A program made the position numbers and the translations under genes. Below the pieces are notes generated by a model that had not been told where the DNA came from, made no database searches, and worked only from the letters and a program-made list of their open reading frames with translations. From NCBI RefSeq assembly GCF_024362695.1, contig NC_065415.1:14921438-14985437 (forward strand): a stretch of DNA of 64,000 nucleotides. The letters run 5' to 3'. Position 1 is the stretch's first letter; every line of letters starts with the position of its first letter. Positions 19,607 to 29,905 of this stretch are shown here, piece after piece. Source of the DNA: Pectinophora gossypiella (Eukaryota > Arthropoda > Insecta > Lepidoptera > Gelechiidae).

Positions 19607-20906
19607 TACGTTGTCACACCGCAACGCTCACATGTGCACCCACCTTAAGGTTACGTTGTTTATCTGTGCTCATAATGCGAACTCCGGTTGACATCTTGAC
19701 ACCAAATCTGCCATAATTTGCATTCACCGCAAATTCAAACGGAAACAAATGACATTATTTAGTGGATAAACGTTACTCTTGTAGTTTTTAATGCACATTG
19801 AAATGTTCTTTTTTAATTTATTTATTCACTAAGATCACAAACACATTATCATTAAAGGTAAAATCCCAAGTCGATAATGCTTGAAACATGTCATGCCATT
19901 CATATAAAACATTGTCAAATCCTTAAATTATTGTAAACTAAACTTACGAATTAAATCAAATTAGATAATAAGAAAATTGATTGATACAATTTTCTTTTAT
20001 TACAACTATCAAAGACTTTTACATAAATAGATGTTTAGAACAGAGGTGTTAAAAAGGCCACATCAAAGCAACTCGTCTTAAAAACCCAGCTTTGGCCCTT
20101 AGAGCAATATTGCTATTTGACATTTGTTTGCATTGCGCACTTAGTTTTATATGCCTAGTGTTATATTTATTCCCTAAAGATCGGAAAGAAGAAAACTTAG
20201 AAAAACTTATTTTCAATCAAAACTGCCTTTTTCCAAATGGTTGCTATTCTTTTTCGTTTCGACGAGATACACTCCACGTTACCACTATCTCTTATAACAA
20301 TTTATCACGAATTTTAGCTGGACAGTTTGGAGAACTGACAAAATTTAGGAACACCCAACAGTACTGTCGCCTACAATTGAGCTTCTAGTTTTGAACTTCA
20401 TTATCATAATAAATTCACTTATGCCACGAAATATTTAAAGAAATAGAATCCGTAAATAAGTTACAAAAATATTACTTTCACCGCTCTACATTTCCAAACC
20501 TAATATGTCGAAGTCTTGATAGCGGATACGACGATTCGATCACAATGAAAGTTTCATAATAACTCTTATGGCACCAATTAGTCTCATTACCGTGGTTAAG
20601 TTAGAGCTTATACGATCGTCATTAAAATCATAATAATGTCGATGTCATTAGCAGGAGCTGAGGCGAAACCAAAACCCGATCACCGATCGGCGTGGATTGA
20701 AAATCAGTGTTGCCCTCTGGGTAAATTTTCACTGAACCCTGGCCTTTTTTGGTGAGCTGCGGCACCCATATATACCTTTATGTTTTCCAACTAAATATTA
20801 ATGTGTGTAACTATATTTTAATGTTGTAAATGTGTGTCGTAGGTTTTACCTAAATATACTTTTTTATTTATTCATTTTATTTTAAAACTTATAAAAATAT
20901 ACATAA
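19607..20906. other. Unannotated AT-rich stretch
   Basis: The 98-residue frame at 20092-20388 has no start context or domain that I know. No TIRs or SINE boxes seen. I see no gene. Confidence 0.45.
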
Positions 20907-21036
20907 CATAAGCTCATGTCAGACTAAGTCTGAGTACATACATCGCAAGACCAACTCACTCCTTCGTCACCGAGTTTATGTTAGATCAATATGGTAGGTG
21001 GTGAGCCATATCGTCGTCTGCAATGGTCATGGTGTT
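20907..21036 (-). mobile_element. SINE-G fragment, diverged
   Basis: TCACCGAGTTTATGTTAGATCAATATGGTAGGTGGTGAGCC is the reverse of the SINE-G body with several changes. Confidence 0.55.
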
Positions 21037-21054
21037 AATGAATTTATTAATTAA

Positions 21055-21192
21055 GGGTGGTATTAATAAACTAATCTCAGCTTCGAGACTGCCGTCAAGA
21101 TCACTTCAATGTGACAGTTCTTATATAAAAACAGGAATTTGAGCATGGTTTTCAGGGCAGTCTCAGCTGAGATTAGTTAATTAATACCACCC
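21055..21192. mobile_element. PIF/Harbinger-type MITE, TAA TSD
   Basis: 138 bp. Ends GGGTGGTATTAATAAACTAATCTCAGC and its inverted partner (GCTGAGATTAGTTAATTAATACCACCC); TAA on both sides (21052-21054 and 21193-21195). A 3-bp TAA/TTA duplication with GGG...CCC ends fits PIF/Harbinger. Confidence 0.85.
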
Positions 21193-21249
21193 TAAATTCC
21201 CAATACACGTGGATGTGATTCTCTAAGGCAGGGGTTCTCATTTTTTTCA

Positions 21250-21546
21250 TCATTATCATCATCATCAGCCCATTAACGTCCCCACTGCTGTGGCACGGGC
21301 CTTCCCTATGGATGGATAGGGAGATCGGGCCTTAAACCATCACGCGGGCCCAGTGCGGATTGATGGTTATTAACGACTGCTAATGCAGCCGGGACCAACG
21401 GCTTAACGTGCCTTCCGAAGCACGGAGGAGCTCGAGATGAAAACTTTTTTTTGTGGTCACCCATCCTATGACCGGCCTTTGCGAAAGTTGCTTAACTTCA
21501 ACAATCGCAGACCGAGCGCATTAACCGCTGCGCCACCGAGCTCCTC
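21250..21546 (-). mobile_element. SINE-D copy
   Basis: Complete minus-strand copy: CATCATCAGCCCATTAACG tail at the left, central domain GTGCCTTCCGAAGCACGG, 5S-like GGTCACCCATCCTATGACC and GTTGCTTAACTTC, head CGCTGCGCCACCGAGCTC. Confidence 0.9.
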
Positions 21547-21879
21547 GTCCTCATTTTTTTAAGCTAACGAAACTCTCACTAAACACTTTCAGGGTTAGGT
21601 ATTACAAAATGATGACTAAAGATTAAATATTAACTAGGTTTAAAATAATAATCTAAGTAACGACAGCTGACTGTGCCAACCAAACCTTTTCTTATGCGGG
21701 TTTACGATTACTGCGTGCATACGATTATGCATTCTTAATTCAGCGCATTAATTGTTACAAAACGGAGCTTTCAAGCCCCGCTGCTGCACCGACTCTGCAT
21801 GGTGCAAATTGAAAGCCTGAGCGGAGACAATTTAAATTAATAATCAAAAAAAGTACATCTAAATGCTTAACAAATATGA
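21547..21879. other. Unannotated stretch
   Basis: Nothing recognised. Confidence 0.4.
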
Positions 21880-22048
21880 TACTTTCGGTCTTACTTTCGG
21901 ACAATCCGGTGATCAGTCAGTAATGTTCTAACCAAACTAGGAACCACAATAGGTATATATTTTTTGATATGTCCCCACCGGGAATCGAACCCGGGACCTG
22001 CGGATCGTGAGCCCAACGCTCAATCACTAGACCACGAAAGTCGTTAAT
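21880..22048 (-). mobile_element. SINE-A 5' half
   Basis: Head at the right (CAATCACTAGACCACG; B-box GGAATCGAACCC) and the segment through GGTGATCAGTC; the 3' half is absent. Confidence 0.75.
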
Positions 22049-22121
22049 AAACCGGAGCTAACACCGCCTCCAACATTGGTCCATCGAGTGTCTCAGACAC
22101 ATGTAACAGTCAGAGGTACGG

Positions 22122-22150
22122 TCACAAGTACTAATGACCATAGGTACATT
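22122..22150 (+). mobile_element. MITE-I end fragment
   Basis: GGTACGGTCACAAGTACTAAT only; the rest is missing. Confidence 0.4.
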
Positions 22151-22602
22151 TAGAATTTCGTGCACTTCTGTCGTTTTGATGAACCATGGTGCGTTGGATA
22201 AATAAATAGAAATAAATAGATTCACCTAATTAAATTAAAAATAATTATTTTTAATTAAATTTAACACACTTTTTTTAACACTTAACATTTAACACAATTT
22301 AATTGAACACGCTTTGTGCTTGGGCATCACCAAACTCCTACGCCGCAAATGAGCCCTGTAAGTCGATATTTATTTGCACCACATTTCGACTACGACACGA
22401 TAAATTAAGCTCTTAATTTTTAATCTGTGGATTTCGGTCACTTTCTCTGTTAGGTAAATGTTCACAATGTTCTCAAGGAGAGATAAAGTTGTTAAGAACA
22501 AGATAACGTGTGTTCATTGCAAAAATCGTATCTAAATTGTTAATTAATTAGTCTCTTTTTAAATTAAGTACAAAGAAAGATATTTTATAATTTTTGAATT
22601 AG

Positions 22603-23190
22603 GTAGTTTCCTAGCTCAAAGATAAATTATGAAATTCTGTTTACTAAATAAAGACAGATCTAAAGGAACGTTTTTCTTTTCTTCTATTTAACTTATTAAT
22701 GCACTTTAAAAAAGGAAAAAGTAATAATAAGTGCGACATTTTGTCACTCTTTTCTATGACGTCACAGGTTCCTGTTTCATACAAATTCCATAGTAATTTC
22801 GTGTTTTGACGTTTTAAATCTCTAGCCATAGAGGCAGCCAATCAGCTCGCGACACCAAACACTTCAGGACCCCGATACAGACCCCGCCGGCGTGGTCGAC
22901 GATTTCCCTCATTCAGCGCTTATCGCTATCGACCCGCTAGGGTCGATTAATTCTTTCAAATATTTTTCCTCTCAGACGACGCCCTGAGCCGAGGTTCGCG
23001 CCCAACTGGGCACCCTCAGGCCTGTTGTCTTAAACGTTGTACCGGGTGAGAGCCTTCAGCGCTCCCCATTTGTCCGACCAAGTAGTTAATGCCATCTGCG
23101 GCAAATCTACAATAAGTCACGTCAAAAAAAAAGACGTTTTAAAAGTGTCTGATTTTACTAGTTGGAAACTAGCCTATTTTGAAAGTACAT
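22603..23190 (+). mobile_element. MITE-F split by LINE-C
   Basis: Left part: CTCAAAGATAAATTATGAAATTCTG to TTTTGACGTTTTAAA (22603-22818). Right part: GACGTTTTAAAAGTG to ACTAGTTGGAAACTAGCCTATT (23133-about 23180). Terminal motifs match the 39592 copy. Confidence 0.8.
22819..23132 (+). mobile_element. LINE-C in MITE-F, 11-bp TSD
   Basis: GACGTTTTAAA at 22808-22818 and again at 23133-23143. The copy starts at TCTCTAGCCATAGAGG (5' truncated), keeps AIEAANQLATPNTSG and ends AAGTCACGTC plus A9. Confidence 0.9.
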
Positions 23191-23319
23191 TCGAAACTAC
23201 CTACCTACTAAAAATAAGTATAGTTACAGCTTTTCTGCCATAAAATTTATAGAAATCAAAAGCATAACTGTATGGCCAATAAAAAGTAGGTACTAACCTA
23301 ATTAAAAAAAATAATTAAA

Positions 23320-23771
23320 GAATCCGGAGGTCCCGCATTCGAATCCCGGTGGGGACATACAACAAAAATCACTTTGTGATCCCTAGTTTGGTTAAGATAT
23401 TACAGGCTGATCACCTGATTGTCCAAAAAGTAAGATGATCCGTGTTTCGGAAGGCAAGTTAAGCCGTTGGTCCCGGTTACTACTTACTGATGTAAGCAAG
23501 TACATTATTTTAAGTTTACAACCAACCCAATCCACTTCAATCTCATCAGTCATCCCGTGATCATGGCACTAGCAGCAGTGTCGAAATATCGGGAGTCTCA
23601 TATCCCTATTTTAAACGCGGTAAGAACCCGTTATTATGTGTTTAATTTTGTTAGCAAGTGTCGTTACATGAGCCATGTCAGGGGCCTATGGCGGCTCAAT
23701 AATAACCCTGACACCAGGGTTGATGAGGTTGGTAATTCACCTCACAGCCCACACGATAGAAGAAGAAAACT
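23320..23771 (+). mobile_element. SINE-A split by repeat E
   Basis: 5' part 23320-23501 (B-box ATTCGAATCCC, central domain GTGTTTCGGAAGGCAAG), insertion 23502-23652, 3' part 23653-23771 with the CCCTGACACCAGGG tail and CACACGATAGAAGAAG end. The A-box part is lost. Confidence 0.8.
23502..23652 (+). mobile_element. Repeat E inserted in SINE-A, 7-bp repeat at edges
   Basis: AGCAAGT stands at 23495-23501 and 23653-23659. The insert has CCCGTGATCATGGCACTAGC, TCGAAATATCGGGAGTCTC and ACGCGGTAAGAACCCGTTATTATGTG. Relatives: 28555-28829 and, reversed, 31612-31720. No transposase. Confidence 0.75.
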
Positions 23772-24139
23772 GAAGTCGACTAGTTACGATCCTGTCTCGC
23801 CGCTTTCCTGTCAACTCTTATCAAACTCTTCACACATGCTCGCCGGTTTCGAATACTGACTCACCGCGTGATGTTTCTTTTAAATCTTTTGTTCCCGATA
23901 GGTTGTACCTTGCAAATTCACAAATCCCAAGGTACAAATGTACCAAGGACAAACATGATGTAGGTACAAGGTACTTATCATACAAGGGTACGTTTGGTAG
24001 AAGAATCTGCGAAATAAATCAACGTTCGGACAGTCGCACACGCACTTATTAATATTCAGCCCGCGATCGCGAGGGGACAGATAACATTTTTGATATTTTA
24101 AGGGCAAGTTTTATTTAAAGTGAGGGTTTTATCCATCCG

Positions 24140-24668
24140 TTGGGCTCACAATCCGGAGGTCCCGAGTTCGAATCCTTGACATATTACAAAAATCACTTTG
24201 TGATGCCTAGTTTGGTTAGGACATTACAGGCTGATTACCCGATTGCCCGAAAGTAAGACTATCCGTGCTTACTACTTACTGATGTAAGTTAGTAGTCGTT
24301 ACATGAGGCATGTCAGGGGCCTTTGGCGGCTCAATAATAACCCTGACACCAGGGTCGATGAGGTTGGTCATCCACCTCGTAACTCACACGATAGTTTTTT
24401 GTTTTTTTTTTTGACGTGACTTATTGTAGATTTGCCGCAGATGGCATTAACTACTTGGGACAAATGGGGAGCGCTGAAGGCTCTCACCCGGTACAACGTT
24501 TAAGACAACAGGCCTGAGGGTGCCCAGTTGGGCGCGAACCTCGGCTCAATATTTGAAAGAATTAATCGACCCTAGTGGGTCGATAGCGATAAGCGCTGAA
24601 TGAGGGAAATCGTCGACCACGCCGGCGGGGTCGGTATCGGGGTCCTGAAGTGTTTCACACGATAGAAG
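24140..24668 (+). mobile_element. SINE-A split by LINE-C
   Basis: From GGGCTCACAATCCGGAGG through B-box GAGTTCGAATCC, a central domain with part deleted, the tail hairpin CCCTGACACCAGGG and, after the insertion, CACACGATAGAAGAAAAAG. Confidence 0.8.
24395..24655 (-). mobile_element. LINE-C in SINE-A, 10-bp TSD
   Basis: CACACGATAG at 24385-24394 and 24656-24665. T-rich left edge is the A tail; the 5' end is truncated at AAACACTTCAGG. It lacks GCCGG in the conserved 3' part. Confidence 0.9.
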
Positions 24669-24717
24669 AAAAAGCGGTTTAAGTGTGAAAAGGTACAGGC
24701 AAAGAAGTGCGTGCGTA

Positions 24718-24859
24718 CGGTCACGAGCATTAATATGTATACACTTTGGTACCATGTCACATTAACTTTTTTGACAAATTGAACTGTAAGTCTCTCTAAA
24801 TGTCAAATATGTTAGTGCGACAGAGTCCTAAAGTGGGTACATTATATTGCTCATGACTG
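24718..24859 (+). mobile_element. MITE-I
   Basis: 142 bp, ends CGGTCACGAGCATTAATATG and GCTCATGACTG, TA on both sides. Closely matches copies at 27053, 32326 and 36609. Confidence 0.85.
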
Positions 24860-25167
24860 TACCACCTCTGCCTACCACCTCACCTAGGCAGGGGATGCTC
24901 GATGCCGTGTTTTTTCTTTATATACATTACATTATGAACAAAAGAAACTCAAACGGCGAAATTGTAGTGCTTACTTCTGCCCACCCCCATAGTTACGGGC
25001 GTGAGTTACGGATGAAATTAAAGACATTTAATAGAGGCGCAGAATCCACGTAACGTTTCGCCTTAAGGCAGTTGGGATCGGGACGCCCTTAAACGACCAG
25101 GGAGTCACGTAAATACTGTATTAATTAATTTGTACTGACTGCAAAACATGATATTTATTATCTTAAC

Positions 25168-25301
25168 AGCCTCCAAAGTCCAGTGGTTAACCGATGGGCA
25201 CACAAACTCCCGGGGTCGAATCCTATTGGGGACATTACACAAAAAATAACTTGGTGATCACTAGTTTGATTAGGACGTTACAGGCTGATCACCCGATCGT
25301 C
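25168..25301 (+). mobile_element. SINE-A 5' part, upstream half of a dimer
   Basis: Diverged head (AGTCCAGTGGTTAACC; B-box GGGTCGAATCC) running to CACCCGATCGTC, where the next copy starts directly. Confidence 0.75.
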
Positions 25302-25630
25302 AACGGCCTCCGTGGTCCAGTGGTTGAGCGTTACGCTCACGATCCGGAGGTCCCGGGTTCGAATCCCGGTGGGGAAATATCACAAAAACTACTTTGTGGT
25401 CCCTAGTTTGGTTACGACATAACTGGCTGATCTCCAGATTGTCCGAAAGTAAGATGATCCGTGCTTCGGAAAGCACGTTAAGCCGTTGGTCCCGGTTAAT
25501 ACGCACTGACGTAAGTAATTAGTCGTTACGTGAGCCATGTCAGGGGCCTTTGGCGGCTCAATAGTGACCCTGATACCAGGTTTGATGAGGTTGGTAGTCC
25601 GCCTCACAACCCACACGATAGAAGAAGAGA
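25302..25630 (+). mobile_element. SINE-A, full length reference copy
   Basis: Best full copy: A-box TGGTCCAGTGGTT (25313-25325), B-box GGGTTCGAATCC (25355-25366), CACTTTGTGGTCCCTAGTTTGG-type region, GATCCGTGCTTCGGAAAGCACGTTAAGCC central domain (25456-25490), CATGTCAGGGGCCTTTGGCGG, tail hairpin and ACACGATAGAAGAAGA end. A Pol III promoter (type 2) is expected to be internal. Confidence 0.9.
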
Positions 25631-25759
25631 GTATTTGGTTATTTGGAAACGTCTGATTTTCAAATTTACATGCGTTCAGTACTTCATACAAAATCATTAC
25701 ACAGTAGGTGCATCGGCAGATAACAATAAGATCTTGAAGAAAAAGCGATCATAACAAAA

Positions 25760-25974
25760 TAACAAAAGTTGCGCACGATTCGCAACTGATTATTTTATTG
25801 TTATTTAACTTACGATTACTATTGTTTCCTTTCTTTTATTGTTATTGTACTTTGTATAAGTGACTGGAAGATATCGACTTCTTTGTTACGTATAGTTTAT
25901 AATGGGGCCAATTTAATTATGATTAAACGATAAATTATAGAAATGAATACTAATTTTAATAATTTTTTAATAAT
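25760..25974. other. AT-rich, nothing recognised
   Basis: No features supported. Confidence 0.4.
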
Positions 25975-26096
25975 ATAGGCCCGCGATTGACCATAATCTC
26001 ACTGGATGGTAAGTGACGAAATGGTTTAAAGTGGATCACGTTTACCTAACAAATGCCTATTCACTCTGGCTTTGAAGGTTCACAGATAATATCGTA
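25975..26096 (+). repeat. LINE-associated repeat fragment
   Basis: CGCGATTGACCATAATCTCACTGGATGGTAAGTGACG, related to 8226-8300 and 15992-16025. It is followed by LINE-R. Confidence 0.45.
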
Positions 26097-26300
26097 GGAC
26101 TGGCAGAGGAAGACCTAGAAGGACTTACATTGACTAAATTAGAGATGTTATTAGAAAAGGTTTAGTACGATCTACTCTGAACCGAATCGATTGATGAATG
26201 TGGAGGAAGCAAGAGGAGTCTGTCAGGTTCGAAGCAAATGGAATTCTATAGTCTCTGCTTACTCCGATGAGGAATAGGCGTGAGTTTTTGTATGTATGTA
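26097..26300 (+). pseudogene. LINE-R C-terminal remnant
   Basis: Fragments of GRGRPRRTY, a KGSIRSTLN-like block and MNVEEARG, then SKWNSIVSAY and GGCGTGAGTTTTTGTATG. Several frameshifts. Confidence 0.7.
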
Positions 26301-26311
26301 TCTAGTTCTGA

Positions 26312-26500
26312 ATTCAAATTCTCATACACTATAAATCTAATAAATGATGATTGTTGTATCAACAGTGGGTTGTCTTTGATTACTTGTGGCTCTGCCCACC
26401 CCATTAGGGATTACGGGCGTGAGTTTATGTATGCATGTATGTATGAATATTGAAATTAGCAATCGTTTGTATTCGCAAATGCGATGCATGACAAGGGGAG
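26312..26500. repeat. Foldback K arm interrupted by a LINE tail
   Basis: 26312-26348 and 26446-26500 match one arm of the foldback at 10213-10490. Between them lies a LINE tail (GTGGCTCTGCCCACCCCATT ... GTGAGTTTATGTATG, about 26350-26445). Confidence 0.6.
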
Positions 26501-27052
26501 GGACATGAATTAAAAAGGAACACTGTATATTTTCCTCACCATTTCCACGAACAAAATGAACATTCAAAAAAATGACTACTTGTCTCAATATGCTCCCAGC
26601 ATATCAGCTACAAGGTCGTTAGCGGTGGTACAAAAAAACAGTAGTAAACTTTACTCGCTATAAACGTAAAGATTTGAGTCATCGAGCGGCGCAGGCGCAC
26701 AAAAAGGTGCACGCGCGAGTATGCTGGGACGCGGGCATTCGCGGCGTGAGGTTGTGACGCAGACGGGAATGTGGCAGATGAATTTGTGGATACGTTCGTG
26801 TTGCCTCAGAGAGGATATTTGACTACGGCCACGTGTCTGCCAAGATACAGTATAACCAAACCCCAGACACTTCATACAAACAACGTCGTTTTACACAGAC
26901 ACTACATATTCATATTATCCTACACGGACATCTGTGTCTGTGTGACGTCTGACACCATACGATTCAAGTCTAAACTATGTTTGAAGGGGGTGAGGTTAAC
27001 CTAGCTCAGCGGCTGGTGGGGAGCGGAGGCTGTTGCCGTAGGGACCAGAATA

Positions 27053-27194
27053 CAGTCACGAGCATTAATATGTATACACTTTGGTACGATGTCACATTAA
27101 CTTTTTTGACAAATTGAACTGTAAGTCTCACTAAATGTTAAATATGTTAGTGCGATAGAGTCCTAAAGTGGGTACATTATATTGCTCATGACTG
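27053..27194 (+). mobile_element. MITE-I
   Basis: Ends CAGTCACGAGCATTAATATG and GCTCATGACTG; TA at both sides. Confidence 0.85.
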
Positions 27195-27326
27195 TACAAA
27201 AAAGAACAATTTGAAAAAGAAAAGCAGCCAGTGTCCTTACTATTAAAGAGTTTTAATACAGGAACATTCCCACTTTAGGAAAATTCCCGGCACATCACTG
27301 GCTACAAGGCAGAATGTTCTGTCATA

Positions 27327-27710
27327 TCTCTCTCTTTATTTAAGAGCTGCGCTCTTGTCGGTGGATTAATCGCCATTCGTCTCTTCTTCCCGCCAAATCT
27401 TTTACCTCCTGATACGACACGACCTGCACCTTCTCTTTTATTTGTTTCATAAATGTTCTCCTAGGTCTACCCCTTCCTCTCTTCCCTTCAATTTTTCCTT
27501 CTATGATGTTTGTTATAAATGAATCGTGTCGTATCAGGTGGCCAATCATATTTCCTCTCCGGTTCTCTATCGTCTTCAATATGGTTCTCTTTTCTTCAAC
27601 TCTTTCCAGCACTTTTTCATTTGACACCAGTCCAGCTTATACCCTCCATCCTTCGCCAACACCACATCTCAAACGCTTCCAACCTGTCTCTGTCTCTCTA
27701 TGTCATTGTC
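27327..27710 (-). pseudogene. LINE-T C-terminal ORF and 3' end, best copy
   Basis: Minus-strand frame of 95 residues (27340-27627) reads EEKRTILKTIENRRGNM, IGHLIRHDSFITNIIEG, KIEGKRGRGRPRRTF, QIKEKVQVVSYQEVKDL and ends HRQERSS at the AGAGCGCAGCTCT stem and GA-rich tail. Upstream, to 27710, a shifted frame reads LEAFEMWCWRRMEG. It is the C-terminal part of a non-LTR polyprotein, broken by one frameshift; RTE-like by memory only. Confidence 0.8.
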
Positions 27711-28149
27711 TGTCATATCTGCGAGTATTTAATCTATGTCTATACGTGGAAGTACCGTCTGTCTGTCTCCAGGTTTCTCACATTAAAGTGGACATTTGAA
27801 ATTATTGGCATTTGATTTTGCTAATTAAAACTTTTAGCGCTTCAACGCGCAGGTTCTCCGGAATGATGGCATTCAGGAAATAGTCTCACGATGACCAGCT
27901 GAATTATGGGCTTTTTGCTTCACTATGAGATGGAGACATGATCTGTTTATCTCGTAAAATAGAGCCTTTACAAATCCAACTTTGGCGACGGTTCTGGCTG
28001 GTAGAAACTTCATTTCCCGCGTTAGTACAATCTGGGCCTCTTCAAGGCAAGAGTAAATAGGCACTTTCTAGTACGCATGATCCATTAATTACCATCTGGT
28101 GAGATCGTGGACGAAAGCTTACATATCATGCATAAAGAAATATTTTATT

Positions 28150-28316
28150 AACAAAAGAGGTATGTGACCTATCCTGTATTGGGCTGGTTTTCCCTTCGCG
28201 GGTTGGAAGGTCAGACAGGCAGTCGCTTCTGTAAAAAAGCGTATCTGTCAAATCTTCAGGTTAGGTAAGCGGACCCTGTGAAAAACGGGATATTGCAAGG
28301 GAGATGATGATGACGA
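28150..28316 (+). mobile_element. SINE-H 3' half
   Basis: GTATGTGACCTATCCTGTATTGGGCTGG, then GGTCAGACAGGCAGTCGC, CTTCAGGTTAGGTAAGCGG and GAGATGATGATGACG. Also at 34470, 38975 and 43430. Confidence 0.7.
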
Positions 28317-28440
28317 AAACTGAAAACTCTCGGCATGTCATGGGAGCAAGCTTCAGAGACTGCAAAAGACCGCGAGGAGTGGAAATCTGTTATTCGAGCC
28401 TTTCGTCCCAATAGGGGATAAAAGGAGTAGAAGAAGAAGA
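28317..28440 (+). mobile_element. LINE-R2 3' end
   Basis: AAAACTCTCGGCATGTCATGG, GACCGCGAGGAGTGGAAATC, GGGGATAAAAGGAG, ending GAAGAAGAAG. Uninterrupted reference for 15165 and 18061. Confidence 0.7.
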
Positions 28441-28494
28441 AAACAAAAACTCTTTATAGCGAGAAAAATAATAGCTACAAACACGACAATAGAG

Positions 28495-28945
28495 ATACTT
28501 ACGACAGGTGGCCCTAAGTTTACTTCCTTAACTATTTACTTAAGTAAGTATGTAGTCAAAGCACATAATAACGGGTTCTTACCGCGTTTAAACATTCCGA
28601 TATCAAAAACACAAACAAGCGGCAAAGAAAGAGGGTAGACAGATATGTCTGCCCGTAGAAAATTATGGATCTACCTACTCCACTCCAATCTCATAAGTTA
28701 TCCCGTGATCATGGCACTTGCAACAGTGTCGAAATATCGGGAGTCTCATATCCCCATTTAAACGCGGTAAGAATCCGTTATTATGTGCTTTAATTATGAT
28801 AATAACCGCGTAAACTTAAAACAATGTATAAGTATGTAGTCGTTACATGAGCCATGTCAGAGGTCTTTGTCAGCTCAATAGTAACCCTGACACCACGGTT
28901 GATGAAGTCAGTTATTGATCTCACAACCCACGGAGAAGAAAAGGT
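28495..28945 (+). mobile_element. SINE-A 3' half split by repeat E foldback
   Basis: Left remnant is diverged up to AAGTATGTAGT (28554); right part 28830-28945 has CATGAGCCATGTCAG, CCCTGACACCACGG and a degraded end. Confidence 0.65.
28555..28829 (+). mobile_element. Repeat E foldback in SINE-A, 11-bp TSD
   Basis: AAGTATGTAGT at 28544-28554 and 28830-28840. The insert carries AGCACATAATAACGGG...ACCGCGTTTAAA at the left and its inverted copy near 28757-28792, so it is a partly duplicated, foldback version of the 23502 insert. Confidence 0.75.
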
Positions 28946-29344
28946 CTAAATAGCAATCAAAATCTATCAAAAATAATTGTTTAACCTCAATAGGAAACTT
29001 ATAGAACCTGTATTAAAACTTAACCCTAAAACTGCTTCCGCGAAACGTGCAGAGCTGACCCTTTTAAGTACTATTAGCAACAAAAGTGATTTCTTACAAC
29101 TTAACACATTATCGCGATTGAATCCGCGAAGGGGTAGTGTAAATGGTCGGCATTAAGTGGGCGGATATAAAGTAGAAAAACTATACAAATCAATATCACT
29201 GTTTACTAAAAAAAAAGATTTCTTTACCTTAGTTTTTGTTACATTATCAGGGCCCTGTTTTGTTTACTAAATTAATCATATAATATATAAATTTGTTATA
29301 TTTACCAGATTAATATATAGAACAGTCGGTCTCCGGTACCATTC

Positions 29345-29425
29345 GCTTAAGTAGTAGTCGTTACATGAGCCATGTCAGGGGCTTATGCCGGCTCAAAAAT
29401 AACCCTGACACCAGGGTTGATGAGT
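29345..29425 (+). mobile_element. SINE-A 3' fragment
   Basis: AGTCGTTACATGAGCCATGTCAGG through CCCTGACACCAGGGTTGATGAG. Confidence 0.7.
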
Positions 29426-29529
29426 TCGGACATGGATATTCCATGGCGCCAGTGGATGGCAGTTTCCACTGGCGCCTACTGTCAATTATCAATACAATCT
29501 AATCTAATCTAGCCTACAAATGTATGAAT

Positions 29530-29735
29530 TCACTTTAAGCCATTAATTTCATTTAACAAATGCAAGACAAAAGCCGTACTCCCTACACATCCAAAAAAAC
29601 TTATCCTTTCTCTCTATCTCACAACCCCCACGAGTGAAGAAGACTTGCCTATGTGACTCGTAGACTGGTACTGCCATCGTTTGCAACTCGACTAAGGCTG
29701 TTCCACAGCTCAACTTTCGTGCGGACCAGTCCAAT
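29530..29735 (-). pseudogene. Possible LINE C-terminal remnant
   Basis: A minus-strand frame reads VRTKVELWNSLSRVA before stops; this resembles the LWNSLP block of insect LINEs. Weak. Confidence 0.3.
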
Positions 29736-29905
29736 AATAATTTCTAATAGGATGTGTACGATTCCTGGAAGCGTGGCGCCCTCGGGTCTACCGGACGTGG
29801 CGTCGACGTAATGACCCGCTTACCTACCAGGCATCCGATATCTTTCTACGGCAAACTCATTCGATTATGTATTTTTTCTTTTATAGATTTCTTTATTTAT
29901 TACCA

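Noticed and set aside
20092..20388. 98-residue frame as a host gene
   Set aside because: No domain, no supported start context, no splice pattern, and surrounded by repeats; length is within chance.
24546..24755. Overlapping minus frames over LINE-C and MITE-I
   Set aside because: They cross the boundary of two different elements, so they are chance readings.
25302..25375. tRNA gene call on the SINE-A head (good A- and B-box)
   Set aside because: It continues into the SINE body, recurs in many copies, and lacks a proper acceptor stem pairing; it is a tRNA-derived SINE head.
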